From Lachnospiraceae bacterium (GTDB taxonomy: Bacteria > Bacillota > Clostridia > Lachnospirales > Lachnospiraceae): a DNA stretch of 64,000 nucleotides. Of the stretch, positions 25,003 to 33,757 are shown piece after piece. The position numbers were made by a program, and so were the translations under genes. The notes beneath the pieces were generated by a model, which saw only the letters and a program-made list of their open reading frames with translations, did no database searches and was not told the DNA's origin. The stretch covers positions 806,001 through 870,000 of the forward strand of contig JAJXRY010000002.1 in assembly GCA_021628825.1 (NCBI GenBank). Direction: 5' to 3'. Position 1 is the stretch's first letter; the number at the start of each line of letters is the position of its first letter.

Positions 25003-25917
25003 TTAATATCCACAGCGTCTGCTGATCAGATATCTCGGTCTTGCCTTAATCTCTTCATAAATTCTCGAAATATAATGCCCGATAATACCGAGGCTGATCA
25101 TCAGAATACTTCCAATCCAGCAAAGTAGAATAATAACGGTGGTGAAGCCTTCCACAGCGGTTCCGGAAAAATAACGGAACAATGCCTCAATCGTGAAACC
25201 GAAGGCAGGGATAAACATAAACCAGCCTAAAATGGTAACAACCTGCATCGGTGCACCGGAAAAGGAGGTGATATTACGGAGTGCGTATTTCACCAGACTC
25301 CAGAAACTCCATTTGGAAGTGCCGATTTCACGTTCCTGTACCTCAAATGGGATCTGAATCGTTTTAAATCCAACCCAGGAAGATAAGGCGCGGAAAAACG
25401 GAGTCCGCTCCGGCATCAGGAGAAGTGCATCAATGGCTTTCCGGTCCAGAAGCTTAAAGTCGGAAGCATTTTTCATATCAATTTTGGTAAGGTGGCTGAT
25501 AATTCCATAAAATCCATTGGCACACATCCGATGGAAAGCACTTTCCTTGCCGCGATTGGATTTTACAGCTTCTACTACTTCATATCCGTTCTTCCATAAT
25601 TCGTACATCTGGGGGAGAAGTGTGGGGGGATGCTGTAAATCACAGTCCATAATGACTGCACATTCTCCGGCAGCAGCTTCGAGCCCTGCAAAAATTGCTG
25701 CTTCTTTTCCAAAGTTACGGGAAAAGGAAAGCCCCTTGACATTAGACTTCGTCTGTGCAAGCCCGACAATATTTACATAGGTATTATCCACAGAACCATC
25801 GTCTACGAAGATAATTTCAAAATCAATTTTGGCCCGGTTTAAAATCCCTTCGACGGTCTCATAGGTTCGAAAAATATTATCCTGTTCATTGTAGGATGGA
25901 ATAATTAAGGAAATCAT
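25003..25917 (-). CDS. Polyprenyl-phosphate glycosyltransferase, GT2 (GtrB/DPMS-like)
   Basis: 304 residues, intact. N-terminal GT-A domain with I-I-P-S-Y-N-E and V-D-D-G-S, donor-site D-C-D-L-Q-H-P, then two C-terminal TM helices and a basic tail, the standard architecture of GtrB/dolichyl-phosphate-mannose synthase-like enzymes. These transfer a sugar from a nucleotide to undecaprenyl phosphate at the cytoplasmic face. It is the first gene of a minus-strand pair with the ChbG-like gene and has its own promoter at 25965-25993. The product sugar cannot be told from sequence. Confidence 0.9.
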   Translation of the reverse strand: MISLIIPSYNEQDNIFRTYETVEGILNRAKIDFEIIFVDDGSVDNTYVNIVGLAQTKSNVKGLSFSRNFGKEAAIFAGLEAAAGECAVIMDCDLQHPPTLLPQMYELWKNGYEVVEAVKSNRGKESAFHRMCANGFYGIISHLTKIDMKNASDFKLLDRKAIDALLLMPERTPFFRALSSWVGFKTIQIPFEVQEREIGTSKWSFWSLVKYALRNITSFSGAPMQVVTILGWFMFIPAFGFTIEALFRYFSGTAVEGFTTVIILLCWIGSILMISLGIIGHYISRIYEEIKARPRYLISRRCGY

Positions 25918-25964
25918 TTTTTATCACTTTCTCATAGATATGTTGTCTGCTTTTTACTCCTATC

Positions 25965-25993
25965 ATTATATCGGATTTTACGTGGAAGCGCAA
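25965..25993 (-). promoter_or_regulatory. Sigma-A promoter, minus strand
   Basis: Read on the minus strand: TTGCGC, 17-base spacer, TATAAT, about 48 bases before the GT2 start codon. Confidence 0.7.
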
Positions 25994-26119
25994 CGAGTCT
26001 TAGCGATTGTTTGCCGGATGAAGGAGAAAGGGGCAGTAGAAGAGATGTTAATTTGTAGAAAAAAAGGTAAGAATAAGTGCCATGTATTGAAAATGTTAAG
26101 TGAAAAAGCAAAAATATTC

Positions 26120-26164
26120 TGTCTTGTGTCTTAAAACAGGACATATTGAAGCGATGTATATAAT
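26120..26164 (+). promoter_or_regulatory. Putative operator/promoter of small XRE gene
   Basis: TATAAT at 26159-26164 is 35 bases before the start codon. An imperfect inverted repeat, TGTCTTGT (26120-26127) and ACAGGACA (26136-26143), covers the expected -35 position, consistent with autoregulation. The -35 itself is poor. Confidence 0.35.
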
Positions 26165-26199
26165 ACAATGTTTGTGTCAAAAATAAGCGGGGATAAGGT

Positions 26200-26439
26200 A
26201 TGGCACGAATTATTGATTATGAGGCTCAAAATATCATAGGCGATAAGTTGCGCGAATACAGGCTTGAAAGACATATGAGTCAGAAGGAGTTAGCAGAACG
26301 ACTTGAAACTTATGCCATATATGTCTGTCGCGGTTCTATTTCGAGGATTGAAAATCATGAACGTACAGTTACAGATTTTGAACTGCGCGCCATGGCGGAA
26401 ATCCTGAATGTGGATGTAGTGGATCTTTTTGAAAAATAG
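26200..26439 (+). CDS. Small XRE-family HTH regulator
   Basis: 79 residues, intact, essentially one HTH_3 domain: L-R-E-Y-R-L-E-R-H-M-S-Q-K-E-L-A-E-R-L and then S-I-S-R-I-E-N-H-E-R-T-V-T-D-F-E. Start ATG follows GGGGATAAGGT. There is no sensor or dimerisation extension. It is a single transcription unit closed by a 13-bp terminator hairpin and sits at the head of the signalling island. Target genes are unknown; the inverted repeat upstream suggests autorepression. Confidence 0.88.
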   Translation: MARIIDYEAQNIIGDKLREYRLERHMSQKELAERLETYAIYVCRGSISRIENHERTVTDFELRAMAEILNVDVVDLFEK

Positions 26440-26454
26440 AAATTGGTAATATAC

Positions 26455-26514
26455 AAAAAGCACTGATTTTGCGTTAGAATGGTATAAGTGATGACGCGGA
26501 TCAGTGCTTTTTTT
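26455..26514 (+). terminator. Terminator after small XRE gene
   Basis: AAAAAGCACTGAT and ATCAGTGCTTTTT form a perfect 13-bp stem with a 32-base loop, followed by further T residues. Confidence 0.78.
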
Positions 26515-26530
26515 ATGTGAGGTAATGCTT

Positions 26531-27295
26531 ATGGAAGAGATAAATGCAAAGGAGACCGAAGAAAAGAATATTTTAATTATAGAAGATGAGTTTGCAGCAT
26601 TAAGATATCTGATCAAGATAGTGGAAGACTGTATTCCGCTGGAATACCATGTGTTCGGATATACGAATCTCAGAGAAGCTTTTGAATGTATGAAACATCG
26701 GAAGCTCTCTCTGTTTATTGTAGATATTATGCTGAATCAGAATGAGCACAACCGGGAAGGATATCAGTTTATTGAAATAATTCGCACAAGAGAGGAGTAT
26801 CGTTATATTCCGGTGATCTTTGTGACCGGACTGGAAGAACCAAGAGCATTGGCTTATAAGGATCTGCATTGCTTTGGCTATATTCAGAAGCCGTATGATA
26901 AGGATGAAATTAGTCAAATGGTTCAGAAGTGTCTTTCATATAAGAAGGTGGAAGGAAAAGCGAGGTTTCATCTGAAGAAGGACGGAATACATATTTTTCT
27001 GGATGCAGATCAGATTGTGTATGTTCGTATTACAGGGAAGAATTTATCTGTCAAAGTACACGGTAAGCCATTGTGCCAATATGCATATCTTACCATGAAG
27101 GAAATTATGGAACAGCTTAAGACGGAACCAATGGTATCCTGCGGAAAAGGACTTCTGGTTAATGGAAGATATATGGATCATCTGAATCAGATGGAGCGGA
27201 AATTATATTTAAAGGATGATGCGGGGCCGCTTAAGTTAACCAGGTCTGGACTTAAGGAGAACATCCATAGTATTACTGATAGCCTGTCACAGTAA
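26531..27295 (+). CDS. LytTR-family response regulator (orphan)
   Basis: 254 residues. Start ATG at 26531 is preferred because GAGGTAA lies 6 bases upstream. The receiver domain (1-120) has the acidic pair E-D-E, phosphoacceptor Asp in L-F-I-V-D-I-M-L, the switch Thr in V-T-G-L-E-E and Lys in Q-K-P-Y-D. The C-terminal half is a LytTR DNA-binding domain (I-V-Y-V-R-I-T-G-K-N-L-S-V and later V-S-C-G-K-G-L-L-V-N). This is the AgrA/ComE class. No histidine kinase is adjacent, so it may be driven by one of the two AgrC-like kinases downstream. It is similar in style to the regulator at 27821, suggesting a duplication. Confidence 0.88.
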   Translation: MEEINAKETEEKNILIIEDEFAALRYLIKIVEDCIPLEYHVFGYTNLREAFECMKHRKLSLFIVDIMLNQNEHNREGYQFIEIIRTREEYRYIPVIFVTGLEEPRALAYKDLHCFGYIQKPYDKDEISQMVQKCLSYKKVEGKARFHLKKDGIHIFLDADQIVYVRITGKNLSVKVHGKPLCQYAYLTMKEIMEQLKTEPMVSCGKGLLVNGRYMDHLNQMERKLYLKDDAGPLKLTRSGLKENIHSITDSLSQ

Positions 27296-27396
27296 AACTG
27301 TGTTAATACCAAGCGAAAACGGAGGAAACCAACAGTAGAACTATATTAAGGCAAATGTGGATCATGGATATAATGAAATAAAAAGCAGAGGTGTCC

Positions 27397-27802
27397 ATGA
27401 TGGCAGAAGATTTTTTAATTAATAATGAACAGATGGGGAAAAGAATACGGGAACTGCGTGAGAAAAGGGGACTTACTCAGGATGCCTTATCAGAGATTCT
27501 ATCCGTAGGACCCAATGTGATCGGATGTTATGAACGTGGGGAATATGGTCCATCTAAGAGGACACTTGCGGTAATTTGCCAGTATTTTGGTGTCACCACA
27601 GACTATCTTCTCTATGGAGAAAAAGGAAAATGTGGAAGATATTATGGAACAGGTGGATCATTTCTCAGATGTGGATAAGTTGAAGGTATTAATTCGTCTG
27701 ATGCATTACTTTATTAAAGGAAAGGTGCTTACGAAAGAGGATAAAGTATGCAAGGAAAGTATCAAAATTATGATTGATCATTTATTCGAAGCTGAGGAAT
27801 AA
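27397..27802 (+). CDS. XRE-family HTH regulator (one frame break)
   Basis: Starts at ATG 27397 behind GCAGAGG. The N-terminal HTH is K-R-I-R-E-L-R-E-K-R-G-L-T-Q-D-A-L-S-E-I-L with Y-E-R-G-E-Y-G-P-S-K, and T-T-D-Y-L-L-Y-G is the usual end of the domain. The frame breaks in the A-rich stretch near 27620 and continues as an acidic helical tail to 27802, about 135 residues. The next gene, a LytTR regulator, starts 18 bases later, so the two are probably one operon. Confidence 0.82.
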
Positions 27803-27820
27803 GGAGAAGAAATACATAAG

Positions 27821-28527
27821 ATGAAAACAATTTTAATTTTAGAGGATAATGCTTGCGAGATGGAGCGCCTGGTTAAAATTGTTCGTGAACAGGGACCACA
27901 GAATGAGGTGGTCTGTGCAGTTAATCTGGAGCAGGCATATCATATGGCAATGGAGAAATCTGTTGATCTTTTTCTGTTAGATATTATTCTTGATCCCCGG
28001 ACCTCGGGGGACGCTTCCGGTATGAAGTTTGCAGATCATATTCGTGAAGTGGAGCGTTATCATTTTACTCCCATTATTTTTATTACCGGATTGGAAGATC
28101 CCAGTCTGTATGCATACAGTGATGTCCAATGCTACAGTTATGTGGAGAAGCCATATGATGTAGTGCAATTAGCAGAAATTATTAAGGAGGCTCTTGCGAT
28201 ACCAACCGAACCTTCCGATACAAACAGAATGTATTACAGGCGGGAGGGTATGCTGTGGAGACTGTGCAAGGAAGATATTGTTTATATTGAGAACAGACGA
28301 TCCGGAAGAGTAATCCATACAACAACAGATGAGCGTTACCTTCCCTATAAGCCGGTTAAAGATATTCTCAAAGAGTTGAATTCCGATGATTTTGTTCAAT
28401 GCAATCGTTTTGTAATAGTGAATCGAAATCATGTTGAAACCGTAGATCCTGTCAACAGGTACATTACCTTTAAGGACAGGAAGGATGTGGTGGAGATTGG
28501 AATGACATATAAGAAGAACTTTTTTGA
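27821..28527 (+). CDS. LytTR-family response regulator
   Basis: Receiver domain with L-I-L-E-D-N-A, phosphoacceptor Asp in L-F-L-L-D-I-I-L, T-G-L-E-D and E-K-P-Y-D, then a LytTR domain (D-I-V-Y-I-E-N-R-R-S-G-R, V-Q-C-N-R-F-V-I-V-N). As read, the frame runs on past 28527 into membrane segments (to 28963). One extra T in the T6 run at 28520 instead gives K-N-F-F-stop just before the GAGGAGG ribosome site of the kinase gene, which is the normal layout. I therefore end the gene at 28527 and treat the fusion as an artefact. Likely partner of the kinase that follows. Confidence 0.8.
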
Positions 28528-28539
28528 GGAGGATGTTTT

Positions 28540-29828
28540 ATGGTTAGAAATATTTTTGGAATTATTTGAAACTCTAGCATATTTATATTGTTTTGCCGCA
28601 ACATATGGTAAGAAGATGAAGTATAATATTTATGTGGTAATTTTTGTGGTTGCACAGTTATTTCTGATGACAGGCATGAATGACTATGGATTTCCGAAAT
28701 ACTTAATTTCACTTTCATATGCACTTATGTTTACATATTGTATTTTGAATTACAAATCTTCTATTGTGCAGGCAGTGATAAATGTCGTTCTTTCTGTTTT
28801 GATAATGGGAATTATACAGGTATTGGTATATTCTATATTAGTAACTGTATTCGGAACTAATAATGGTACGACGGGGATTGCATTAGAATTAGGTGTAATG
28901 ATTTTTAAACTTTATTATAGTATATCTTGTGGTACCCAAGGTTCGATTAAAATTACTTTCTAATTATCTTTTTAAATAAAAAAAGTATTATCGGGATTAA
29001 TAATACCTTTTGTAATAATTGTGTTGGGCAGTAAAAATATGGAAAATAAAAACAGACACCAGTTTACCGGGAGAAGATTTCATATATATCGTTTATTTCT
29101 TTTTCAATGCTGGTACTATTGCTGATAGAATGGCAAAAAGACTAAAATAGCAGAAGAAAAGCAAAGAGTTCAGTTGGAGATGAATAAGCTGTATTATGCG
29201 GCATATGAAGATTTGATTTTTGTCAATAAGAAAAACGGCAACATGATTTTAAGAATCATTTAAATGCAATTCAGGGAATATTATATACATCGCATTCCTA
29301 TGAGGAACTAAGGTCACAACAAGAAAATTACATGGCAGAAATGCTTAAGGATAATGAAAAAAACATCTATACTTACTATGGTAGAAAATCCTTTGATTGC
29401 AGGATTTCTTTCTGTTAAAATCCATGAAGCAGAGAAAAAGAAAGATTGAAGTTGAATATGACTGTAGTCTTTCTAAGCAGAAAATAAGTATTCCAGAATA
29501 TCAACTTATAGAAATGCTTGGAATACTCATGGATAATGCAATTGAAGAAGCTGAACAGGTGCCTGGGAAAAAGAAAATTTGGATATATTTATTAACTGAT
29601 GATCAAAAATTATATTTCAAAGTAGAAAAATACATGTACGCAAACTAATAAGGATAACATATCAAAATTCTTTTTCTTTAAATTACAGTAATAAGGGAGC
29701 AAATAGAGGACTTGGACTTTATAAATTGAAAGAAATGGTTAAAAAAATATGCTGGGGAAATATATGCAAGTGAAAAGGTTAAAGAGAATAGTGAAGTGAT
29801 TGAATTTGTCTTAAATATACCATTGTAA
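28540..29828 (+). CDS. AgrC-like histidine kinase (multiple frame breaks)
   Basis: ATG at 28540 lies 7 bases after GAGGAGG. A multi-TM sensor region follows (about 28560-29130). The phosphoacceptor site reads R-Q-H-D-F-K-N-H-L-N-A-I-Q-G, typical of the HPK10/AgrC family, and the GHKL ATPase domain shows L-M-D-N-A-I-E-E-A and R-G-L-G-L-Y-K-L-K-E-M-V. Frame breaks occur near 28555 (T5), 28940-29130, 29235, 29375, 29640-29680 and 29745. About 430 residues. It should sense a cyclic peptide at the membrane and phosphorylate a LytTR regulator. It converges on agrD1/agrB1, whose product is its obvious candidate ligand. Confidence 0.75.
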
Positions 29829-29873
29829 AAAAATAAATGTCAGATACGTTATGCATCTGACATTTATTTTTTT
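29827..29873. terminator. Bidirectional terminator between kinase and agrD1
   Basis: A perfect 19-bp inverted repeat (29827-29845 with 29855-29873) and 9-base loop; A7 on one side and T7 on the other serve both strands. It overlaps the stop codons of both genes. Confidence 0.92.
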
Positions 29874-30011
29874 ACTGTTGTTCATTGGTTGGAAAATCCG
29901 GCTCACCAAAAAAGGTAATACAAATACAGTTAGAAAAGATACCATCAAAAAAATGGATAAACATACTCCACAAAGGAGCAGCCCAATCTGCTGAAGTTTA
30001 AATTTGTTCAT
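29872..30011 (-). CDS. agrD: AgrD-type cyclic thiolactone autoinducer precursor (one frame break)
   Basis: As read from the ATG at 30011 the frame gives a hydrophobic leader and runs on for 66 codons through the terminator. One extra base in the short T-run near 29943 instead yields a 46-residue protein: amphipathic leader (M-N-K-F-K-L-Q-Q-I-G-L-L-L), core C-I-T-F-F, then G-E-P-D-F-P-T-N-E-Q-Q and stop at 29872. The Cys-plus-four core followed by a G/Y-x-P-type acidic tail is the standard AgrD plan, predicting a five-residue thiolactone ring. It lies 15 bases after agrB1 on the same strand. The correction is inferred, but the match is specific. Confidence 0.72.
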
Positions 30012-30026
30012 GTTTTTTTCACCTCC

Positions 30027-30573
30027 TTATAAACTTTTTGTAATAGTTAATTGAATGGCATGAATAATAACCATCCAAAAACTTGCCAGGAAATAAGGGC
30101 ATTTCGGAAACAGGAACAATAGAATTGCAACTATCAGGACAACCTGAAAAGAGGCAATGCGGTTCCGGTGGATGCCTTTTTCATCCAGTTTTACCTCACG
30201 ATGAGAGAGGAGAGGACCGAGCACGTATTCAATAATTGCACATGGAATCATGAGCCCGATCCGCACAATAGGTGTTAACGGTGCTGCAACCGGCAGGATC
30301 ATGACAGTGGGAACAAATACAAGCACTGTCAGCAGCAGGCATGTCCAATAGCTTTTAGTGTGAATTCCTCCGTTTTTTTACCTCTTAGTAGACAAAAATG
30401 GAATCAGTGCACATAAAAAAATAAGGAAAGAAACCTAAATAATAAAATATTCCTGCTAAGAGGATTAATTTACTGAGATCATAAAGAAGCGCCGTGATCA
30501 CATAGCGTATTACCTTTAATTCATATTCTGTAAAGTCATAAGTACTTCTGATTTTATTCATCAGCGCATCCAT
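30027..30573 (-). CDS. agrB: AgrB-family peptide-processing protease (frame breaks)
   Basis: The start at 30573 (M-D-A-L-M-N-K-I) follows AAAAGGAGA with 8-base spacing; an upstream ATG at 30594 overlaps that ribosome site. The protein has several TM helices. The catalytic pair is visible in G-G-I-H-T-K-S-Y-W-T-C, with His and Cys seven residues apart as in staphylococcal AgrB. Breaks lie near 30415 (A7) and 30375 (T7), just before the catalytic motif. AgrB is a membrane cysteine protease that cuts the AgrD tail and helps form the thiolactone. It is divergent from the second signalling operon. Confidence 0.8.
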
Positions 30574-31034
30574 AAGTGATATCTCCTTTTCCATATCATA
30601 ATTCCGGGTAAATAAAAGAAGCTAAAAATGGATCGAATCGCGGGTAATCGGGATAGTAAAAAAGAAATATGAAAAAGGGGAGCCGGAACGGAAAAGGAAA
30701 AAGATTTGTTCCTGCAAAAGTCGTATTTAAGAGAATGAAAATGCTAAATGGTATGGAATAGGAATCAAAATTGGAAAAAGATATCTGCATAATGCTTAAA
30801 CTGTGCAAAAAAATTGGAACAAAATAACATCTTTAGTAAGAATAATGTTGATAAATGGAAATAATTAACATTTTTTGTCTCTAAAAAAAGAATGTTTAGG
30901 AGAATCAGAATAGCGAAAATGACCGGTATAGATAAAAAATTTTCGTGAAGTTATCTGTTTTTTTCAAAGAAAAAAAGTAATACAATACCTTTGTCCTTTT
31001 TTTACTTATGATAAATAATGAGGTGGAATGACGA
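30574..31034. promoter_or_regulatory. AT-rich divergent intergenic region between the two agr-type circuits
   Basis: 460 bases with no convincing gene. It must hold promoters for agrB1 (minus) and the second response regulator (plus). An imperfect inverted repeat, AATGTTGA (30844-30851) and TTAACATT (30865-30872), and many A/T runs are visible. No clear LytTR direct-repeat pair was found by eye. Confidence 0.45.
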
Positions 31035-31773
31035 ATGAAGAAAATAAATGAAGAGCTTTTTCATAGCCATTCTCGATGATGATCCCGATTTTTGCACATG
31101 TTTTTATCAAGGATGATTAAAAAGGTTCTGAGTACCGGAAAACTGCAGGCACATATTCATGTTTTTCAGGACAACAGCAGAGGCAGATATTTCACCGTTG
31201 ACATTTGATTTGCTGTTTCTGGATGTGGAGCTGGGAGATGAGAATGGGATTCAGTGGGTGAAAAAGTGGAGACGGACACGGAAGTTTCAGGATATTATTG
31301 TTACTTCGTCCTATGATCATTATATGATTGACAGCATGGAAATCCGTCCGTTTGCTTATATAAGGAAAGCACATCTGGAACAGGATTTGCAGAAAGCGAT
31401 GAAAAGATATTGGAACGAAAGCGGTGAAGAGCCTATTTATGTCATTGTGAAGGATGGTAAGAAAGAAATTCTGGTGGATCCTTATCACATTGATTATCTG
31501 CAGGCGAATGGTCATTACATTGATATTATTATGGATAATGAAGAACCGATAGTGGTAAGAAATCAGATTAATGAGCTGCAGCATATTCTGGATAAATACG
31601 GTTTTTGTCAGGATACAGATTAGTTATCTTGTCAATGTAAAATTTATAGAACGAGTTGATGGTAAAAATGTTTATTTGCGCAATGGAATAAAGAAATCAA
31701 TAAGCCCGCATTTTGACAAAATAATTCGGGAAAAAGCTACGAAGTTACATGGAAACCGATGGAGAAGACATAA
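31035..31773 (+). CDS. LytTR-family response regulator of the second circuit (frame breaks)
   Basis: ATG 31035 is 8 bases after GAGGTGG. Deleting one T at the T5 run near 31058 gives M-K-K-I-N-E-E-L-F-I-A-I-L-D-D-D-P-D-F, a normal receiver start with its acidic cluster. The phosphoacceptor Asp is in L-L-F-L-D-V-E-L-G-D-E-N-G. The LytTR domain follows (H-I-D-Y-L-Q-A-N-G-H-Y-I-D-I, then S-Y-L-V-N-V-K-F-I). Breaks near 31100, 31190, 31605 and 31745 are bridged by single bases. The restored end M-E-K-T-stop (31771-31773) directly abuts the kinase ATG. This is the AgrA-like member of the second operon. Confidence 0.78.
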
Positions 31774-33065
31774 ATGGAAATATTTGCTAATGTGTGTGAA
31801 TCGGTATTATGGATTGTATTTTTTAAAAAAATATTCTGTGCGCCAAAAATATGATAAGAAAAAGGATATTTCAGCAGGCATTGCGGCAGCATTTCTGCTT
31901 GTGGTCAGTATCGGTCTTTCAGACCAGTTTGCATTATTTTTCTCAATATACAGTTCTTATAGATTTGCTGATTACCTTCGTGTACGCCATGCTTTTTTTC
32001 TCCAAAGCAAGTGGTACTGGAAGGTATTTTTTTGATAGGAATCTACACGGTTGTGCTGCTTGGTACCAGTGTGCTTACCATGGGATTATTTGTTAATATT
32101 CTGAAGGTAGACGCCGTGAGGCTGGTGTCTGAGGGTGATCCCTTCCGGGTTGCAATGATTATGCTGGCAAAACTGTTGCTTGCCGGGGTTGTGGCAGTGA
32201 TGGCTGTTTTTAAAGATCAGATCATGCGGCTGCAGAAAATGGGAGTATGGATACTTACAACTCCTTGTCTGACTATATCACTGGGTGTTCTCTTATTTAA
32301 AAATAATTGTTGAATTTTATAAGCAGACTTCGGATATTGTATGGATTATCTGGCTGCTGTTGCTGATCTGTGCGCTGTGCATGATGAGCTTTTTGGCTTG
32401 CATATGGAGCTTATCAGGGAAAAACAACAGAAGAAAAGGAGCGAGTTTTTGCGGAAACAGATGAATGCCCAGCAACAGACCTATAAACAGCAGTATGAAA
32501 ATATACGGAAGGTCCGTAAAACACAGCATGATATGAAGCATCGTCTTGTAGTCATTGAGCATCTGCTGATTGAGAAGAATTATGAAAGGGCACAGAGCTA
32601 CACAAAAGAATTTCTCAGGGAATTAGATGATGTGAAAGAATTTAAGTACGGAGATAGTGCGCTCAGTACGTTACTTTTTAATAAAGGAAGAGACAGCAAG
32701 GGAACGTGGTGTTCGAATGGAAATCAATGCGGATGCCATTAATACGACGCGGGTTTCGGAAATGGATCTTACCATGATCATGGGTAATCTTCTGGATAAT
32801 GCAATTGAGGCGGCCGAGAAAGTTGAAGATTGTCCGGAAGTATATGTGCTTATAAAAACGAAGGGCATGCTGTATATCAGTGTTAAAAACAGGGCAAAGG
32901 ATATGGGAATGAATAAAACAGGAAAACCTGATTATACAACCAAGGAAGATACATTACTTCATGGATTTGGAATCGCCTGCATACAGGAACTGGTTGCCAG
33001 GAACAGGGGGACGGCTTGATATGGAGGCTTCTGAAGGCTGGTTCAGGACAGAAATTTTCTTTTGA
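31774..33065 (+). CDS. AgrC-like histidine kinase of the second circuit (frame breaks)
   Basis: Starts M-E-I-F-A-N-V-C-E-S-V-L-W immediately after the regulator's stop. It has about six TM helices, a coiled linker (about 32380-32520), the phosphoacceptor T-Q-H-D-M-K-H-R-L and a GHKL ATPase with G-N-L-L-D-N-A-I-E-A-A and H-G-F-G-I-A-C-I. The true end (R-T-E-I-F-F-stop at 33065) needs a shift in the G5 run near 33008. Further breaks lie near 31825, 31990-32035, 32310 and 32700. HPK10/AgrC-type peptide sensor; the likely ligand is the AgrD2 product encoded downstream in the same direction. Confidence 0.78.
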
Positions 33066-33096
33066 TCCGCTGTCAATACGAAAAGATGACAAAAAA

Positions 33097-33123
33097 ACAG
33101 GCAAAAAGTTGACATTGCCCTGT
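33097..33123 (+). promoter_or_regulatory. Inverted repeat over TTGACA upstream of agrB2
   Basis: ACAGGCAA and TTGCCCTGT pair with one bulge around a loop containing TTGACA (33109-33114). It lies between the kinase and agrB2. No T-run follows, so an operator or promoter element is more likely than a terminator. Confidence 0.35.
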
Positions 33124-33173
33124 TCAAATAAAAAAATTGCGTTACAATGAAGAAAAAGGAGGAGAAAGCAGAC

Positions 33174-33757
33174 GTGTCTGAATTTCTAGCAAAGAGAATT
33201 ACGATGGTATTTATCCGTAAGTTTCAAATTAAAAGAAGAGGATTGGGATTTGTACTACCTCGGTATCGAGGTAATTGTAACTACGGCACTTACCGGAATG
33301 ATGATTATGCTGCTTGGAATCGGATTGCGGAATTTTTTTGGATCTATTGTTTTTTTACTTTGTTTTTATGAGTATTCGGAGTTATAGCGGAGGATATCAT
33401 GCTAAAACCAGATTGCAGTGTTTCTTTGTTTCGGTGTTATGCTACCTGCTTTCATTTGCAATGATGAAAGGACTGTTGTGTTTGCCGGAGGCAGTACAGA
33501 ATATTCTTATTGCAATCGGAGTTGCAACAACGGTTGTACATTTTGCAAAACTTGCACCGGTGGAAAACCCGAATAAAAGAATCCGTGAGGAAATGAAAGA
33601 AAGAAATCGAGTCATGTCCTTTTTTATGCTCATATGCTGGTATTTAATCTGTTCCGTGTTCGTGTTTGCTGGGAAATACGAGATATCAACGCAGATATGG
33701 ACAACAATAGTGATTATTGCTTTGCTCCTCTGTGGAAAAAGGAGGAAAAAGAGATGA
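33174..33757 (+). CDS. agrB: AgrB-family peptide-processing protease (frame breaks)
   Basis: GTG start at 33174, with AAGGAGG ten bases upstream. After a break near 33228, the protein continues as E-E-D-W-D-L-Y-Y-L-G-I-E-V and membrane helices; a second break is in the T-run near 33355. The catalytic motif R-S-Y-S-G-G-Y-H-A-K-T-R-L-Q-C keeps the AgrB His-x6-Cys spacing and the arginine before it. About 194 residues. The stop overlaps the agrD2 ATG by four bases (ATGA), so the two are translationally coupled. It should process AgrD2. Confidence 0.88.

Noticed and set aside
29811..30011. 66-residue hydrophobic minus-strand protein as read
   Set aside because: It runs through a perfect 19-bp terminator. 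The one-base-shifted frame gives a canonical AgrD that ends at the terminator.
30596..30808. Minus-strand small ORF in the divergent region
   Set aside because: Phe/Pro/Ile-rich translation of an AT-rich spacer, with no ribosome site and no recognisable motif.
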